Source: Phlebiopsis flavidoalba (Eukaryota; Basidiomycota; Agaricomycetes; Polyporales; Phanerochaetaceae). From it: 64,000 nucleotides of DNA. The stretch is from assembly GCA_035772785.1 (NCBI GenBank), contig JAOCPU010000088.1:1-64000 (forward strand), written 5' to 3'. The notes under the pieces were generated by a model. The model was not told where the DNA came from. It worked only from the letters and a program-made list of their open reading frames with translations, and made no database searches. Both the position numbers and the translations under genes were made by a program. Positions 1-11,999 of the stretch are shown piece by piece. Every line of letters begins with the position of its first letter. Positions within the stretch are counted from its first letter, which is position 1.

Positions 1-736
1 TCGAAGAGCTGATAGTGACGAGCTAACGCACGGATCTTGCGAGCGAAATAGACGGGATTTGTACTTTCATGCCACTGTTGCGCAACAGCCATGCTTGCGG
101 GGATTCGTTTCTCACCCTTCAAGCGAAGAGTAGCGAAGTTCTGGATGATTAAGAGCTGGTTGGTCTGTGCAAGGGTGAGTGTGTTCTTCCGCTTCTTCAG
201 ATCGCTTTTGATCTGTGCACGAAGGTCCTTCCATGGACGAGGCTCGGTAGCAGCATAAATGCGTTCTTCAACATCGTCCTCCCAAGCCTCGGCGGCGTCT
301 TCAGCAGACGGTACTGACGCAGTGCTCTCTACTGATGCAGTTGGCGTGTTCTGGTAAGCCGGCTCGGTTCCGCTTTGGGGAGGTGAGCTTTGATTAGGAT
401 TAGCGACAGACGTCTGAGGACTGCTGTCCTGCAGCGTAGCCGGTGTGTGGCGCGAGCCCGATTGGTGTGAATCCGAGTCCAGGATTTCAAGATCAACGTC
501 ATATCACTTGGAAAGGATTGCCGCGGTTCTCCGACATGCGGTGACGGACGGGGGGTGAGTCGGGCTGTACACATATAGAGAGGGGGTGATCTGTTATGCT
601 GACTAGGCTGTTGCTCCGAAACCAGACTGAAGAGGCTGTTCAGTGAGCTCACTTCTGTCGCATCGGGATGGAGTGTATTAACGGCGGCGCGTGATAGCTT
701 GGTAGCTGGGACCCCTTCCCAGTATGTATGGGACAG
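1..736 (-). CDS. DDE-type transposon protein, N-terminal part (cut by window edge)
   Basis: On the minus strand a long reading frame enters from a probable intron acceptor (AG at 737-738) and runs off the left edge. It starts with a Ser/Pro/Gln-rich stretch, then an acidic segment (EAWEDDVEERIY), then a conserved block with PWKDLRAQIKSDLKK, QTNQLLIIQNFATLRLKG and VYFARKIRALARHYQLF. I recognise this block from the N-terminal DNA-binding half of DDE-superfamily transposon proteins common in Agaricomycetes; the catalytic DDE part would lie to the left of the window. One base is gained or lost near 504, where the frame changes inside a stretch that otherwise reads smoothly. The element's ends are not in view. 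Family assignment is from memory; the coding nature is well supported, the exact transposon type is not. Confidence 0.65.
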
Positions 737-899
737 CTATGTCTGGTGATCTCAAAATTCTCGTCTATATCTTCGCTGATTGCGCGCGGACAGGGAGGAA
801 GGGTTGTTTGCGATAACAGGCCCTATTCACTGGACTTTTATTCCCTCTCGGCCCTATACTGATTCGGATGAGATATTTGACTTCACAAGCCCGTGAGCG

Positions 900-1300
900 A
901 TGAGAGCTGGTTCACATACCTGTCCGCTTGACATCCTTTCTAGTCTGTCTTCCGGCTGCATCTGCTTCTCTACCTTCTTGGAGTGCGAGGCCCAAATCAA
1001 CTGTCCTTCAATATCTCATTCCGCAATACTCGACTTTCATCTGCCCATTCTCAGCCATCGCCCAGGCGGAGTGTGGTGTGACTGAGTTCTCCTCCACTCG
1101 AGGTCTTCGTCAATATCAGATATCCTCCCTTCTCCGCCATCAACCTCTTCATTCAGCACGAACCGCAAGCTGGTCTTCTTCTACTCCCGGATGCCAGCCT
1201 TCCCCAAAGTCTTCCTCCTCACTGTCGCCATCAAGTACAATGCATTCTGTGGCCCGGACTTGGAGCCATGGACCTGCTGCGTGGCTCCCGTGGCATTGCA
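900..1300 (-). other. Possible decayed acidic coding fragment
   Basis: The minus strand holds short pieces in different frames that look protein-like, such as VLDGDSEEEDFGEGW and ISDIDEDLEW. They could belong to an upstream exon of the DDE-type gene at 1-736 or to another lost gene. No domain is recognisable. The rest of 737-1994 shows nothing I can name. Confidence 0.2.
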
Positions 1301-1994
1301 GCCCCTTCAGGTAGCGCGTCCTCATGCACTGGCATCACTTTCCGCTTCAGACTGACTGGCAGTGGCGCTTTTTGGCAGCTGCTTCGATATTGGGCTTGTG
1401 ACGTTTCCGAAGTAGACCTGACGTATTCGGACGTCGCTTTGGAGGGCGGCCGCGCGGAGCCATGGAAGAGAACAGTAAATAATGATGTCTTAATGTGGTA
1501 GACTTGTTTCCGACTTTTCGTTAAAGTTGCGATCAGGGCTCCATCGTATTTTTTGCCCAATCTTTTTTACGGATTCAGATAGTACTCATCGAGCGGAGTC
1601 GATTGGTAATTTTTTCGTGATTTTATCGATTTTATTTAAGCGCCGGCCAAATTTTTTGTGACCCTTTTTTCGGGAAAAGGGCCCGGGAGCGAAATCTGCT
1701 CGTGCAACTTTGTTCCTTACATGCTCTAGATGTACACTCCTAACTGTTATTTTACTTATCAGATGTTTTGCGGCACAGACCACAAAATTCGCTCAGTTGT
1801 CGGCGTCAAATTAGTCGAGTTTGCTTGTCCGCAACTGTATGTTTGAACCCGGGAGGGCTGAAGGCTGATGATGGGGACGTGCTTACATCGTTTGAGATGG
1901 GCGGAATCACGCTCTGGAGAGGCACGCCCTAAGCAGAATCAATATTGACCCATGGCAACTGGAATATGACAGAATCAGACCCACACGCCGCCCA

Positions 1995-2835
1995 TTAATG
2001 ATTTGTTGAATCACGACACATACTTTGAAATGCTACCATTGCATCATCGCAGAGTGTGGCCATTTCTCGTACTTGGCCTCTTGATGGCCATGGATTGAAT
2101 GAACCCGCGGATACCTGATCCGCCGCTAGAGTTCTCAATTTGCCTCGCAAGCATAACAAGCTCGAATGATGTGCTACGAAGTGTGCATGGAACATGGCGA
2201 GCTCAGCGAAGAGGTAATTGGTTCGCGCTCCACTAGAGCGCAAAACTTTGACAACCAAATGAAAAACATCCTCCAAGGCCACCCAATTTCTGCGGAATGT
2301 CTCGCATTTGGACGACCTTTTAGTCGAAGACCTTGCTATTACATATCGGGTCTTATTGGTAAGTCACTAGTAGATGATCAAGGTGGACTGTTGTACCGAC
2401 CAATTTCCACTGTAGAATTTGGAACGAAAGTGTTATATTTTTTCGAGGATTCCGTTCAAGTCTCCTTTAACGTGCCCGCCCCTGGAACACTCGACCCGGA
2501 GTTGAGAGATAATTTCGGCGTGGGTGATTTCGACGATGATGAGCTCAACGTGAGTGATTTTTCGTCGAGGACGAGTCTGTTGTGGAGGTTACCGATGATA
2601 CGGGGAGATCATGGGTCCTGTCATCCGGTAAGTGCTCATTTTACAATTTTTTCCACTGGTTCAAGAACGAGCTCGGAGTGTACCAGACTCGGATGCGGGT
2701 CTTCAGGGTCCAGATGAGTCGGACTTGTGATCATTCGGGATTCGGAGTTCTCAAACATTGCAGATGCGCCTCTCAACTGCGGACCGGACTCGAATAGGAG
2801 TATAAAAGAAGTCGGAGTTGATTCGAGATATAAGG
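1995..2835. repeat. Inverted repeat arm A (partner at 18690-19600)
   Basis: This stretch is a diverged inverted copy of 18690-19600. In both, a short reading frame points outward: on the minus strand here, beginning MALEDVFHLVVKVLRSSGA, and on the plus strand in the partner, beginning VALEKIFHLVAKVLRSSGA. On the other side of that frame both copies share blocks containing ATTGGTCGGTAC and, in opposite orientation, GAGCTCGGAGTGTAC and CATTCGGGATTCGGAGT. Stops and indels interrupt the frames. I do not recognise the family; it may be a gene remnant carried by a transposable element or a dispersed pseudogene pair. Confidence 0.6.
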
Positions 2836-2971
2836 CGTGCGGCAATGTGCGACTTGTAGTCAAGGGATGTGGCGATGTGCAACTTATGCGGGATACTTAC
2901 GATGCCGCGTAGCCGTCATGGCCCTCATTGACCACGTGCAATGATTCGCACGGTCTTGCATTTATGATTTA

Positions 2972-3430
2972 CTAGCAGTTACCCGTGCTCCGCACGGGGA
3001 CAATATCGCATGTGCGACCTTGTTCGCGACTAATGAGTTTAATCTTACCCGCACGTTTACCAAGTCTGTTACAGCATTGAAATTCGAACTTTGAATTGGC
3101 CTCAGGCAGTGCTCCGCAGCTGTCAACTTAAGTACATGGATAATGTACTGGAAATTTCCATGGATAATCACATGCCCTAGGGCCAGAAGCAAGTCGGTCA
3201 CTGATATCATCACACCCCACTTCGACTCCAATTCTTGAACATTCGACGCTTGACGCGATCCTGGTTTGGCCTTCAAAGCTTCAAGTTGAGGTCAATGTAC
3301 CATGCGATGCGAACGCGAGCCGTTGCCGCAAGTACCTTGAAGCCGTTCACGTTTGACTAACCAATGAGAATGCCCCTTGTATCCGTGAACCCACGTGACA
3401 TTTTGATTCGCCGTGCTTTATTATATTAGA
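2972..3430 (-). mobile_element. Non-autonomous Helitron 1
   Basis: Read on the minus strand, the element starts TCTAATATAATAAAGC (5' end at 3430) and ends with a perfect 7-bp stem, CCCGTGC-GGA-GCACGGG, followed a few bases later by CTAG (3' end at 2972). The flanking bases are A at the 5' side and T at the 3' side, as expected for Helitron insertion between A and T without target duplication. At 459 bp it has no coding capacity, so it would depend on a Rep/helicase from elsewhere. It is the first of three such elements in a row, all in the same orientation. Confidence 0.75.
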
Positions 3431-3747
3431 TTAGATAAATAACAAAATAAAGTTTGCAGAGGAGACTTACTGCACGAAAAGCTGCAATTTAGTAACCCAA
3501 GTAGTCGCAAACAACCATAGCATTGGATGGACCTCTCCACGCCTGCCCTCTGCGAGCCCCGCAGCATGTCACAGGAGGCGCGGTGGCCGAAGGCTTTAGT
3601 ATCACACCAAGACTTTCTCGAATCTCGATTCGATCGGAGTCTCAAGATCTCAACCGCGCCTCTCGTGTGCCCGTGGGAAACCTTGTGCCAAAGTTGATCC
3701 CCAGTGAGAAGTCCATGTAACACGTTGTATCTGAGTATATCTATAGA

Positions 3748-4444
3748 CTAGCACTTGCCCGTGCTCCGCACGGGGGCTCAAACAGTTTTGCACAATTTTG
3801 CAAATGAGTGACGGTCTCTGAAAATGAACAGAAGGCTGCTACGCGCCCCGGGTCGGATCGGGGACCGGGGGCTCCGCAGCCCCCTTGCACTTTTGTGACG
3901 ATGACATCCGTGCATGCCCGGCAGTCATTGATTTTGATATTAGCACTTTTCCAGAGCTGTGAAGAATATTAAATATATCTTGTCCTGATGCAAGCTGGCT
4001 CACTGGCCCGATAAAGGCCATGTACCTAGATGTACCTACACACACCATACACGCACTGGTAATTATATTATGTAGACGCTGTAACATTGGTTTTTGATGG
4101 CTAAGGACAGGCCAGCAGTGCGCTGGAGTTGAGTCTGTGCCGTTGTGAGTATTGGTAGCCTGCCTCTCACCACTCATGTTGGCAGCTGCACTCATTTATT
4201 GAACATGAACATCAAACATCTAACATTGAACCTCTTGAGTAGAAATACTATTACTTACTGAGCCCTATGGACTCATGATCAGAATGCACAGTGATCGCAC
4301 AGTGGTGGCGGCATTGCCCAAGCGCCTGTTGAACCGATTTTGATGGCACGCTTTGACGGCAGGTCAAGTAGCCAATCAGCATTGTTCTTTGTCTCTGCTT
4401 CTTGTCTCGGTGATCTCGGGCACGGACTGCTTTGTATAATAGGA
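3748..4444 (-). mobile_element. Non-autonomous Helitron 2
   Basis: On the minus strand it starts TCCTATTATACAAAGC (5' end at 4444) and ends with the same CCCGTGC-GGA-GCACGGG hairpin, then CAAGTG and CTAG at 3748, flanked by A and T. Its 5' interior (about 4330-4420) closely matches the same part of Helitron 3, including TGTCTCTGCTTCTTGTCTCG in plus orientation, so the two belong to one family. There is no coding capacity. A short GGATA repeat joins its 5' end to the 3' end of Helitron 3, suggesting that one inserted at the tip of the other. Confidence 0.75.
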
Positions 4445-4454
4445 TAGGATAGGA

Positions 4455-5233
4455 TAGCACTTGCCCGTGCTCCGCACGGGTTTGCACAATTGCCCGCTAT
4501 TCAGTGGAATGCGAAAACAAATTAATAGAAATGGTTATAAGGCTCAGATAAGCAGCTTGTGAATTTGTGGCCTTCTATTAAATTTCAGATCAAACAGACA
4601 GCTGCTGTGCCCCTGGTCAGAGACCCACAGATTTACAGTCCCACTTGAGCCCATACACATGTACATTGACACTTATCCAGTTATGCGGTACCTGTCGAGA
4701 GATGCACCAAGTATGCATCTTCCTGCCCTGCAATTTACAGGGCACCAAGGTAAGTACCACATAAACCTTGAGCTTAGCAGTCAGTGACCCGGACATATGC
4801 ACGGTGGTAGCCCGGACATATACACGGTAGCCCGGACATATGCACAGTAGCCCGGACATATAGCATACTCAGTAGCCCGGACATGTAGCATGCCCAGTAG
4901 CCCAGACATATGGCACAGCCAGTAGCCCGGACATGTAGCACGCCCAGGACTATAATGATGCACACATCCCATAATTATGGTAGCACATACCTTGGAAAAA
5001 AAAGCGCTAAACCTACTGAAACAATAAACATTGAATTTCACACTATGAATGGCACACATATTGGCCCGCAGGCAGCACAATTGCACGGCGGCTCTACACA
5101 TTGCTCACGCGCTTGTTGAGCAGGTTTGATGGCATGCTTTGATGGCAACGTTGAGCAGCCAATCAGCTTTGTCCTTTGTCTCTGCTTCTTGTCTCGGTGA
5201 TCTCGGGGTTGCAAGTACTTTATATAAGTAAGA
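4455..5233 (-). mobile_element. Non-autonomous Helitron 3
   Basis: On the minus strand it starts TCTTACTTATATAAAG (5' end at 5233, preceded by A) and ends with the shared hairpin. The terminal tetranucleotide reads CTAT instead of CTAG, so the last base seems changed or lost at the junction with Helitron 2. It shares its 5' region with Helitron 2 and carries an internal minisatellite at 4785-4955. It has no coding capacity. Confidence 0.65.
4785..4955. repeat. Minisatellite inside Helitron 3
   Basis: About seven degenerate units of 20-25 bp with the core TAGCCCGGACATATGCAC stand head to tail. Units differ mainly in the few bases after ACAT. Confidence 0.8.
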
Positions 5234-6674
5234 TAACATATGTAGCGGAGTGTAATCCGGGATGTGTCGCCGCATAACTCAATGTATCCTGGGGCATAAC
5301 GTTGAAAAAAATTTAAATGCGCGTGAAACGAGTGACTCGCTTTCTCGAGCGGCCGCCCGCATAGCCCAGAGGTCCAACTCGCCCTTCGAAGCCTTTTGAC
5401 GCCTGCTCGTCATGCATTCATGTCCTCTATCAGCTCATCGTGGTGCATCATATGGATTGGTGGCCTAACGTTCGCTTGACGTGCTCTGCTGCGCGCGCTT
5501 CTGCAGGTCTCGTTTAAGACACCCACCATCCGACCTTCGATATCTGCTACGCGCTGACTGCTGCCTTCCAAATTGCTCTCGTGGACACTTGATTCTACCA
5601 CCCCACCAAAGACAGGTTCGATTGCGAAAGATGCAACATCTCGTATCCACAACGCTGCCACTTACCGTTCCCCGCATCAAGAGTATGTATTACAAGTCAG
5701 GATTCGGGACGACGAGATCCCAAGGTGCTGGTCCTTGACAAAAAGAACTTCAACGCTGGACGGTGCGCGAGTCTTTGCTTCTTATGATATTGGTGACCTA
5801 TACTTTACACTGATAGCACCATATGTGTAGCCTAAGTGGTGTGCCGAAAACTCAAACAGCCTCAAACAAGACTTCGCTCTGTGATAGAGTCGTTCGCTTG
5901 CAGATCTAAGGGAAAGAACAAGGTGGTTATCCTATAGTTGACCCTATTCTACTTGATTCACAAGATTTTCTGTAGGACCACAGACAGCAGACGAAGGACA
6001 AAAAAGTCCAACGCGAGGTAAGCTGCGGCAATGACTGAGTAAGCAGATCTCGTTGCTAACTTACCTGCTTATTTGCAGAGAGAGTATGTCAAAATAGGCA
6101 CCCGCTGCATCCAAGTACTAAGCACATACTAAGTCACCAGGAATTCTGTGACGGCCTGCCACGCGAAGCTGGTTTTGCGGTCTGGACGTCGCGCGCCAGG
6201 GCTCCTTGACAGTGACATATCCCGTTATGCATATGTATTGTATTGTCGTGTATATGTACATAGGCGTGTTATATCCCAATACATGAAGTTATGTGCTGCT
6301 ATCTCACCCTGCTTGAGCACAATAGTATTGCTACAGTCACGTTATGCCGGGTGATGCGTCCCGCTACACTCTGCTACATGAGGCTGTTTCCTCGCGGGCG
6401 TTCTTCTTCTGTCGACATATCCACAATGCTCCTACGCGACAGAAACATATCGGCATCCATCCGCGTTATGTAAGATACACTCGGATACATCCCGGCTACA
6501 TCGACTTCTCACTGGGGTTGATCTTAAAGCTTAAACGTTTAGCGTTCAAGGTTGCGTTCAACGTTCAACGTCCGAGTCGCGACAACGCCCACGGGGCGCA
6601 CAAAACAGCGCGGTGCGTAAAAATGTCAGAGACGTACGTCTCTTATTTACATAATAATCATACTAGACACGAAC
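5234..6674. other. No gene recognised
   Basis: After Helitron 3 both strands have only short frames without recognisable motifs, and I see no clear repeat or RNA gene in this stretch. Confidence 0.4.
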
Positions 6675-8360
6675 ATGCACGCCATTTTCCTGAACCTTGA
6701 CATCGTCAAAACAAATTGTGACGGTGTCAACGAGGGACAGCCTGGTGTCTCTGTCACGCACATGCAAAACTTTGAGCAAACTCGCTTTAGACATACTCTG
6801 GAAGGATATGGATGATCTTCAGCCCTTGTTCCGGTGCCTTCCGGGCGATGTTTGGAGTGAAGGGGTGGACGCAGCGCTGGTAGGCCTCAGCTGCATGTGT
6901 GTTCGGGCGGACGATTATGCATCATCCTCTGTTGTAGATTTGTCAACGACTTCCCTAGTAATATGTCAGACTGGATCAGGTTCGATCAGTATGCCGCAAG
7001 GGTCAAGACACTGTGTCTCGAAGAAGACGATATGCTCCCAGTCGACTCCGCATTTTTTGAGCAGTCGCAATTCTGTCGTAATCGAAAGCAGCTCTTCTTC
7101 CTTCCGAATCTAGTGTCATTGGAACTTGACTGATCTCGATGGACAGGGAGTTCGTATCCTTCATTCATGCTCTCCTATGCCCTGGCCTGCGTAGCCTCAC
7201 GATTCTTTGGCCACAAGACACAAATCACTCCAGCCACGTTCATGCACATGCGCTTGGCATGTAGCCCGACCTGGAAGAGCTGAAACTTCTGGGACATACA
7301 GAGCCACGGGGGACCCTTCCAGATCTGTGCTGGCTTTTCTTCGTTGCGCGTACTGCGATATATAGGTGCATGGCCCGCCGCTGCCCCGTATAGCCTGGAC
7401 CCACTACTACCCCAAAAGCCTCCAAGCGCTGTCACAGCTGAAGAACCTCCACACACTGGATATTAGTGCCATACAAAGTTAACGAGGCGTGTGTGGAGCT
7501 AATGGTTCCACGCGACTTCGGAGCACACGAGAGACATTTTCGGTCCTACAGGACATATCCTTTGAGATCATAGATGGATTTGAGTTGGGGCTGGCTAAAT
7601 TCCTGCGCGGCATCAACACGACAACCTCACTGCGTAGCTTAACGGCCGTTATCGCCCCAACCGAATGGCTGGGAAGTCGGGGGGGAAACGCCTTGACCGA
7701 ACGCCTTTACACTGCCCACCCTTCCCTCCAAAAGCTCTATCTCAAGAGCTCAAGTCTCCGGAACACAGGTGCCAACTTTACATATCAGCGCGTTGGGAAC
7801 CTACGGCAGCTCACACAGCTCCGGAATGTTATGCTCGAGAACAATTCTCCACTCTGTCGGACTCTGTCCAGTACAGTTACCGGAGTTCGCACTCAGCGCG
7901 CTCGTGCCAGCACTGGCCACACCTCGAGTCGTTTCGCCATATTCGAGTGGTTTTCTTTTCTGCCGACCAGGTGCAGCTCACGCCCTAGGTCGTGCTTACT
8001 TCATTCGCGACACACTACTAAGCCCTGCCCTTACGAGCCTCACGCTCCCGCTCGAACCTGTCAAAGCCAGACCCTCACACAGCTGCAGAGTAGCAGTGAA
8101 ATTGGGTGCCGACGCTGGACAGGCGCTCTCGCTCACATGTCTCGAGGCCGGGCGGCAATTCCAGATCGCCACACAGCACAAGGTCTCGCGAGGGTACATT
8201 TCAGGACATTTACCCACGCATCACTGTGCGAGGAGTCAGCCTTTCCGCCCGTGGTCGGCCCAATTACTGCGGGACGTAGTGCGGTCTTGTGTTGATGTTT
8301 TCTTGGCTGTGATAGAACGCGAAAGAAAAGGGCGGACTTGGGATTTTGCCTCCTGAGTGT
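6675..8360 (+). pseudogene. F-box/LRR-like protein, broken
   Basis: The plus strand encodes a typical agaricomycete F-box protein in pieces. The start at 6675 reads MHAIFLNLDIVKT; one extra base near 6712 then shifts the frame to an F-box helix, STRDSLVSLSRTCKTLSKLA, followed by LDILWKDMDDLQPL and FRCLPGDVW. Further pieces in other frames match the leucine-rich part: DWIRFDQYAARVKTLCLEED near 6970, LFFLPNLVSLELD near 7095, LPDLCWLFF near 7320, TTTSLRSLTAVIAP near 7620 and SPALTSLTLPLEPV near 8020. F-box proteins recruit targets to SCF ubiquitin ligases. At least four frame changes and in-frame stops argue for a pseudogene or a badly sequenced gene. No intron is clear. Confidence 0.65.
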
Positions 8361-9084
8361 GGTTCAAGTTACTCTGTGTTACTTACTTACCAGTAGGTTG
8401 GATGTAAACCATCAAGAAGAGGGAGAATGGTAAGAGGAGACGAGGGGGACTCCCATGAATCGAGCAAGGCACACGTCGTCTCGTCTCGGACTCATTGTGG
8501 CGTGCAAGGTCGATGGAATGAATGCTTGTAGGGACTCGCAGCGACGACAGTGGCGGTAGCAACAGTCAAGGTGTCGTATTCGAGTTCTCCGTCTTCGAAT
8601 TGTTAATATAGTTTCAAATGAATAATGTGGGAGGCAAGTAGACCTAATTCGTTGCGTAGTGCCTCAATCTTGCATATGCGACATTAATATATAGCACTTG
8701 CACGCCAATGAAAGCCACAATCGCAATTCAAATTAGAACCGCATTCAATGAGCCCTTTGAAGATGACGCGAACTACGTAAGTAGTGCCATCTCGGCCTCG
8801 AGGCCCCCACAGTCTCTCACCTCTACTCAGGCTCAGCCCCTCACCTCTACTCATTTGAACATCTGACAACTTGCAAATTCGAAGTTGCATTGAGTCGAGA
8901 TTCTGCATGAGATACAAGACTAAGAAGTTCCGGTTCCGGTTCCGCCACCTCGGCCACGGCACATACCGTACGCCCATGCATACAACATCAACCCGCCCAA
9001 CTATTCTCCACCTTCCGCCCACCATCCCGAAGGGGTAACACACTAACACATAGCATAGACACATCACAGCATATCACGACAACA
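8361..9084. other. Intergenic, no gene recognised
   Basis: This is the 3' flank between the F-box remnant (+) and the Q-rich gene (-), whose 3' ends face each other. No conserved frame is visible. Confidence 0.4.
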
Positions 9085-11999
9085 TCACAAAGCTAATCCA
9101 AACGCATCTCGAAAACCAAGCACAAAAAACCCGTATACATACACCATAATCACATTATCCACCACACGCACAAGCTCACCGCCTCCACACACACCGCGCC
9201 CCCCATCAATCGCCAACAGCCGCTCCCTCGTCTCCGCAAGCGTACCCGGGTCGAGGCTGACAAGACTGTCGAACCCCGCGGGGTGCACCTCCTCGCAGTG
9301 TTTCGCGAGTATGGGCCAGACTGTGCTCAGCGGGAAGGAGGCGACGGGCCAGTTTGCGTCAACGCCTTTGCGCTTGCTGTTAAGTAATGGTGAGTGGGGT
9401 AAAGGGTGAGAGAGGAAGGGACGTACTAGCACATCCGGCACGTCATCTCGGTTGTCGAGGTGTGGTACGCGAGGTCGATGTGTTTGATGCTGAGCGACGG
9501 ACGAGCGGGTGCAGGCGCGGAGTCTCCAGGTTCAGTTTTGATTTCTGGTTCAGCGGCGGGCAAAGGCGGAGGCGGGACTGCAGGCGGTGGCGGAAGCGGC
9601 GGCGCGACAACCGGCGGCGCAGGGGGTGCCTCTACGTGGGGCTCGTCGACAACCATCGCAGGGTCGGGCATGACTGTCTCTTGCGACGACGGCGGGGTCA
9701 CGTCGTCGCTGTGCGTCGCAAGCACATCCTCGATCACCGCGATCGCCTCGCCCATCACGACGTCCCCGCCATCCACCCGCGCCCGCTTACGGCCCTCCTC
9801 CTGCCCCGTATCCTCCTCCTCTTCATCCTCCACCGCGCGCTTGCGCCCCTCCTTCTCGCTTCCTGGTGCGGAGGGCAGCACGTCGTCCGCAAACGCGCCC
9901 AGGCCGACGCGCAGCGCAGTGAGGTCAAGCGGCGCAGGCTGTTCAGGCGGGCTGTCGGGGAGCGTGAGGTCGATCCACCTCGCCGCGCGCCCAGGGCCAC
10001 GTCGGCGGGCCGTCCTCCGGCTCGTCTTTTTACGGGTGCGGGGCTCCGCGGGCGTCGCGGTACGCGGAGGCGTGGGGATGCTTTGTGCGTTTGGGGGGTC
10101 CGGAAGCGCGAGAGGCACGGGGGCGGGCTGTGCGGGCGGGGGCAGGGGCGGGGATGCAGTCGACGCGGCGGTGGATGTACTCGGGGTCGTGGACGCCTCG
10201 GTTTCCTGCTGCTGGGAGGTCAGCGCGATTCACTGCTACGGGTGGAATGCGGACGCACGGATCGGAGGAGCTCTTTGAGCAGCTCAATCTGCTTCTGAGC
10301 GGACTCTTGCTCACGGCGGGCGTTGGCCATCACTGGTGTTTTTCATCAGCATCTACCATGCGCAGAGGAAGAAGAGAACGCACCGTGTGCGAGCTGCGCG
10401 TCGTACGCCTGCCCGATCGGCTCGCGGATCGACTCCTCGATCGCCTTGACAAGCCCGCGCGGCGCGACGAGCGGCCCGATGCGCACGAGCACGACGTCCG
10501 ACGCGTCCACCGCGCCCTGCGGCTGCGCCTCGCCCGCGCACGCGCCCAGCGGGCCCGCAGGGCTGTACGCGGCGTGCAGAATGAGGTTGTTGAGCTGCTT
10601 GAGCTTCGCGTTCTCCGCGCGCAGCCGCTCCACCTCGCCCTCGCCCGCCGCCGCGCCGCCGTTCGCAGCCAGCGCGACGCGCGCGTTCGCGACCTCCTCG
10701 AGCAGCCGCGTGCGCTCCTGCCGCAGGAACACCCGCTCCTCGTCAACCTCCGCCTGCCGACTCAGCTCCGCGAGCCGCGCGTTCGCCTCCCGCAGCGCGC
10801 TGAACTCCCCGTTCTGCCGGTCCAGCTCCCGCGCGACGTTGTGTGCCGTCGCGCGGTACGCGTACTCGAGGTGCGCGGTCATGCTTGCGCAGCAGCGACT
10901 GCGCGTGCGCGGTCGCGCCGCGCGAGGGCGGGCCTGTTGTCGTCGGTGTCGTCGGCTGGGCCGTCTGCGGTGCTGGCTGTTGAGTCTGGGGGTGCTGCGA
11001 CGGCACCACCTGGGTCTGTACGGGCTGGATCTGCGCCATCGGTTGCGCCACATGGCTCTGCTGAGGCACCTGCTGCACCCGCGCGTACTGCAGCTGCGGC
11101 TGCTGGTTCGGATACCCTACATACGAGGAACGAGCCGGCGTGTGCACAACCGGCGAGGTGGGCATCGATTGTGGCAGCGAGATAGAGCCTGGGCGCGAAG
11201 ACACGGTTGACGAGCTAGCGGTCGGCGTGGGCGAGTACGCGCTGGGCGCGGGGGGCGTTGCCGGGGATAACAACCGAGGGGTACGACGGGCGCTGATGCT
11301 GCTGGTAGTGTTGGGCCTCGCGTGGGTTCATTTGCGGCGGCGCGTGGGGGAGCTGAGGCTGTCTGAACGCCTGCTGCTGCCGCTGTGGTTGTTGCTGCGG
11401 TTTTGTTGCGGGTACTGCTGCTGCTGTGCGCCCTGACGAAACGCGACATAGCGCGGGTCCTCGGACGGCTCGTGCGACATGGGCCGTCTGGGGATGGCCG
11501 TAGGCAACAGAGGATTCGAGCAGTGCCTGTGCGCGGTGGGAACGTCGGTCAATATGGGCGAGGCGCCAGAACGGTGATAATCGTGCACCACGCACCTGGG
11601 CCCTGTTCCCTCTGTTGCATGCCTGCCTCTCTGCATGTTTCCCTGGGTCACGTCGAGGCTCCCGTGCCGCCGTCGCGCCATGTGTTGCGCGAGATATTCT
11701 TTTGTGAGCGGTGTTGGGAGCGGCGGCGAATGATGCAGCTGCCGCGCGGACGGTGGGGGCGTTGGGAGCCCACTGTGTGTTGGCTGCATCTGCATCTGTT
11801 GCTGTTGGGACTGCAAGTGGTATTGCTGGAGTTCTTGTTGTAGGAGCTGATCCACAACGTGTATCGGCACCTGTCCGCCTTTATCTCGTTCGCTCGCAGG
11901 GCCGTTTGTGATGGCCACGACGTTATTTGTTGTGAGAGCGTGCGGATGCGGCGTGGTAACAGGCAGGTGTGTGCCGTGCTGTTCGTGCGTGGCGTCCAT
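9085..11999 (-). CDS. Q/P-rich coiled-coil protein with C-terminal C2H2-like zinc finger
   Basis: Reading leftward from ATG at 11999, the protein begins MDATHEQHGTHLPV, is rich in Gln, Pro and His (QQELQQYHLQSQQQQMQMQ), then enters a coiled coil (ELDRQNGEFSALREANARLAEL ... LRAENAKLKQLNNLIL), a second short helix (REQESAQKQIELLKELL), a basic/acidic stretch (EDEEEEDTGQEEGRKRAR) and ends with TEMTCRMC ... AKHCEEVHP, a C-x2-C...H-x4-H zinc-finger-like motif. Introns at 10333-10383, 10212-10258 (branch-like GCTGAC) and 9377-9426 join the C-terminal exons in frame. Upstream, the frame breaks near 11440, 11275 and 10895 although the composition stays the same, so the N-terminal half has small indels or is decaying. 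The composition suggests a nuclear regulator; no known function is recognised. The high GC creates many false antisense frames here. Confidence 0.6.

Noticed and set aside
1190..1320. Cys-containing plus-strand peptide near 1200 (FCGPDLEPWTCCV) as a hydrophobin
   Set aside because: The eight-Cys hydrophobin spacing is not present and the frame soon ends.
1795..1875. Possible tRNA (GTTTGAACCCGGGAGGG resembles a T-arm)
   Set aside because: No matching acceptor stem, anticodon arm or D-arm could be paired around it.
9387..11436. Several long plus-strand frames of 270-370 codons
   Set aside because: They are Arg/Gly/Ala-rich products of high GC antisense to the Q-rich gene, whose minus-strand frames have sensible introns and domain order.
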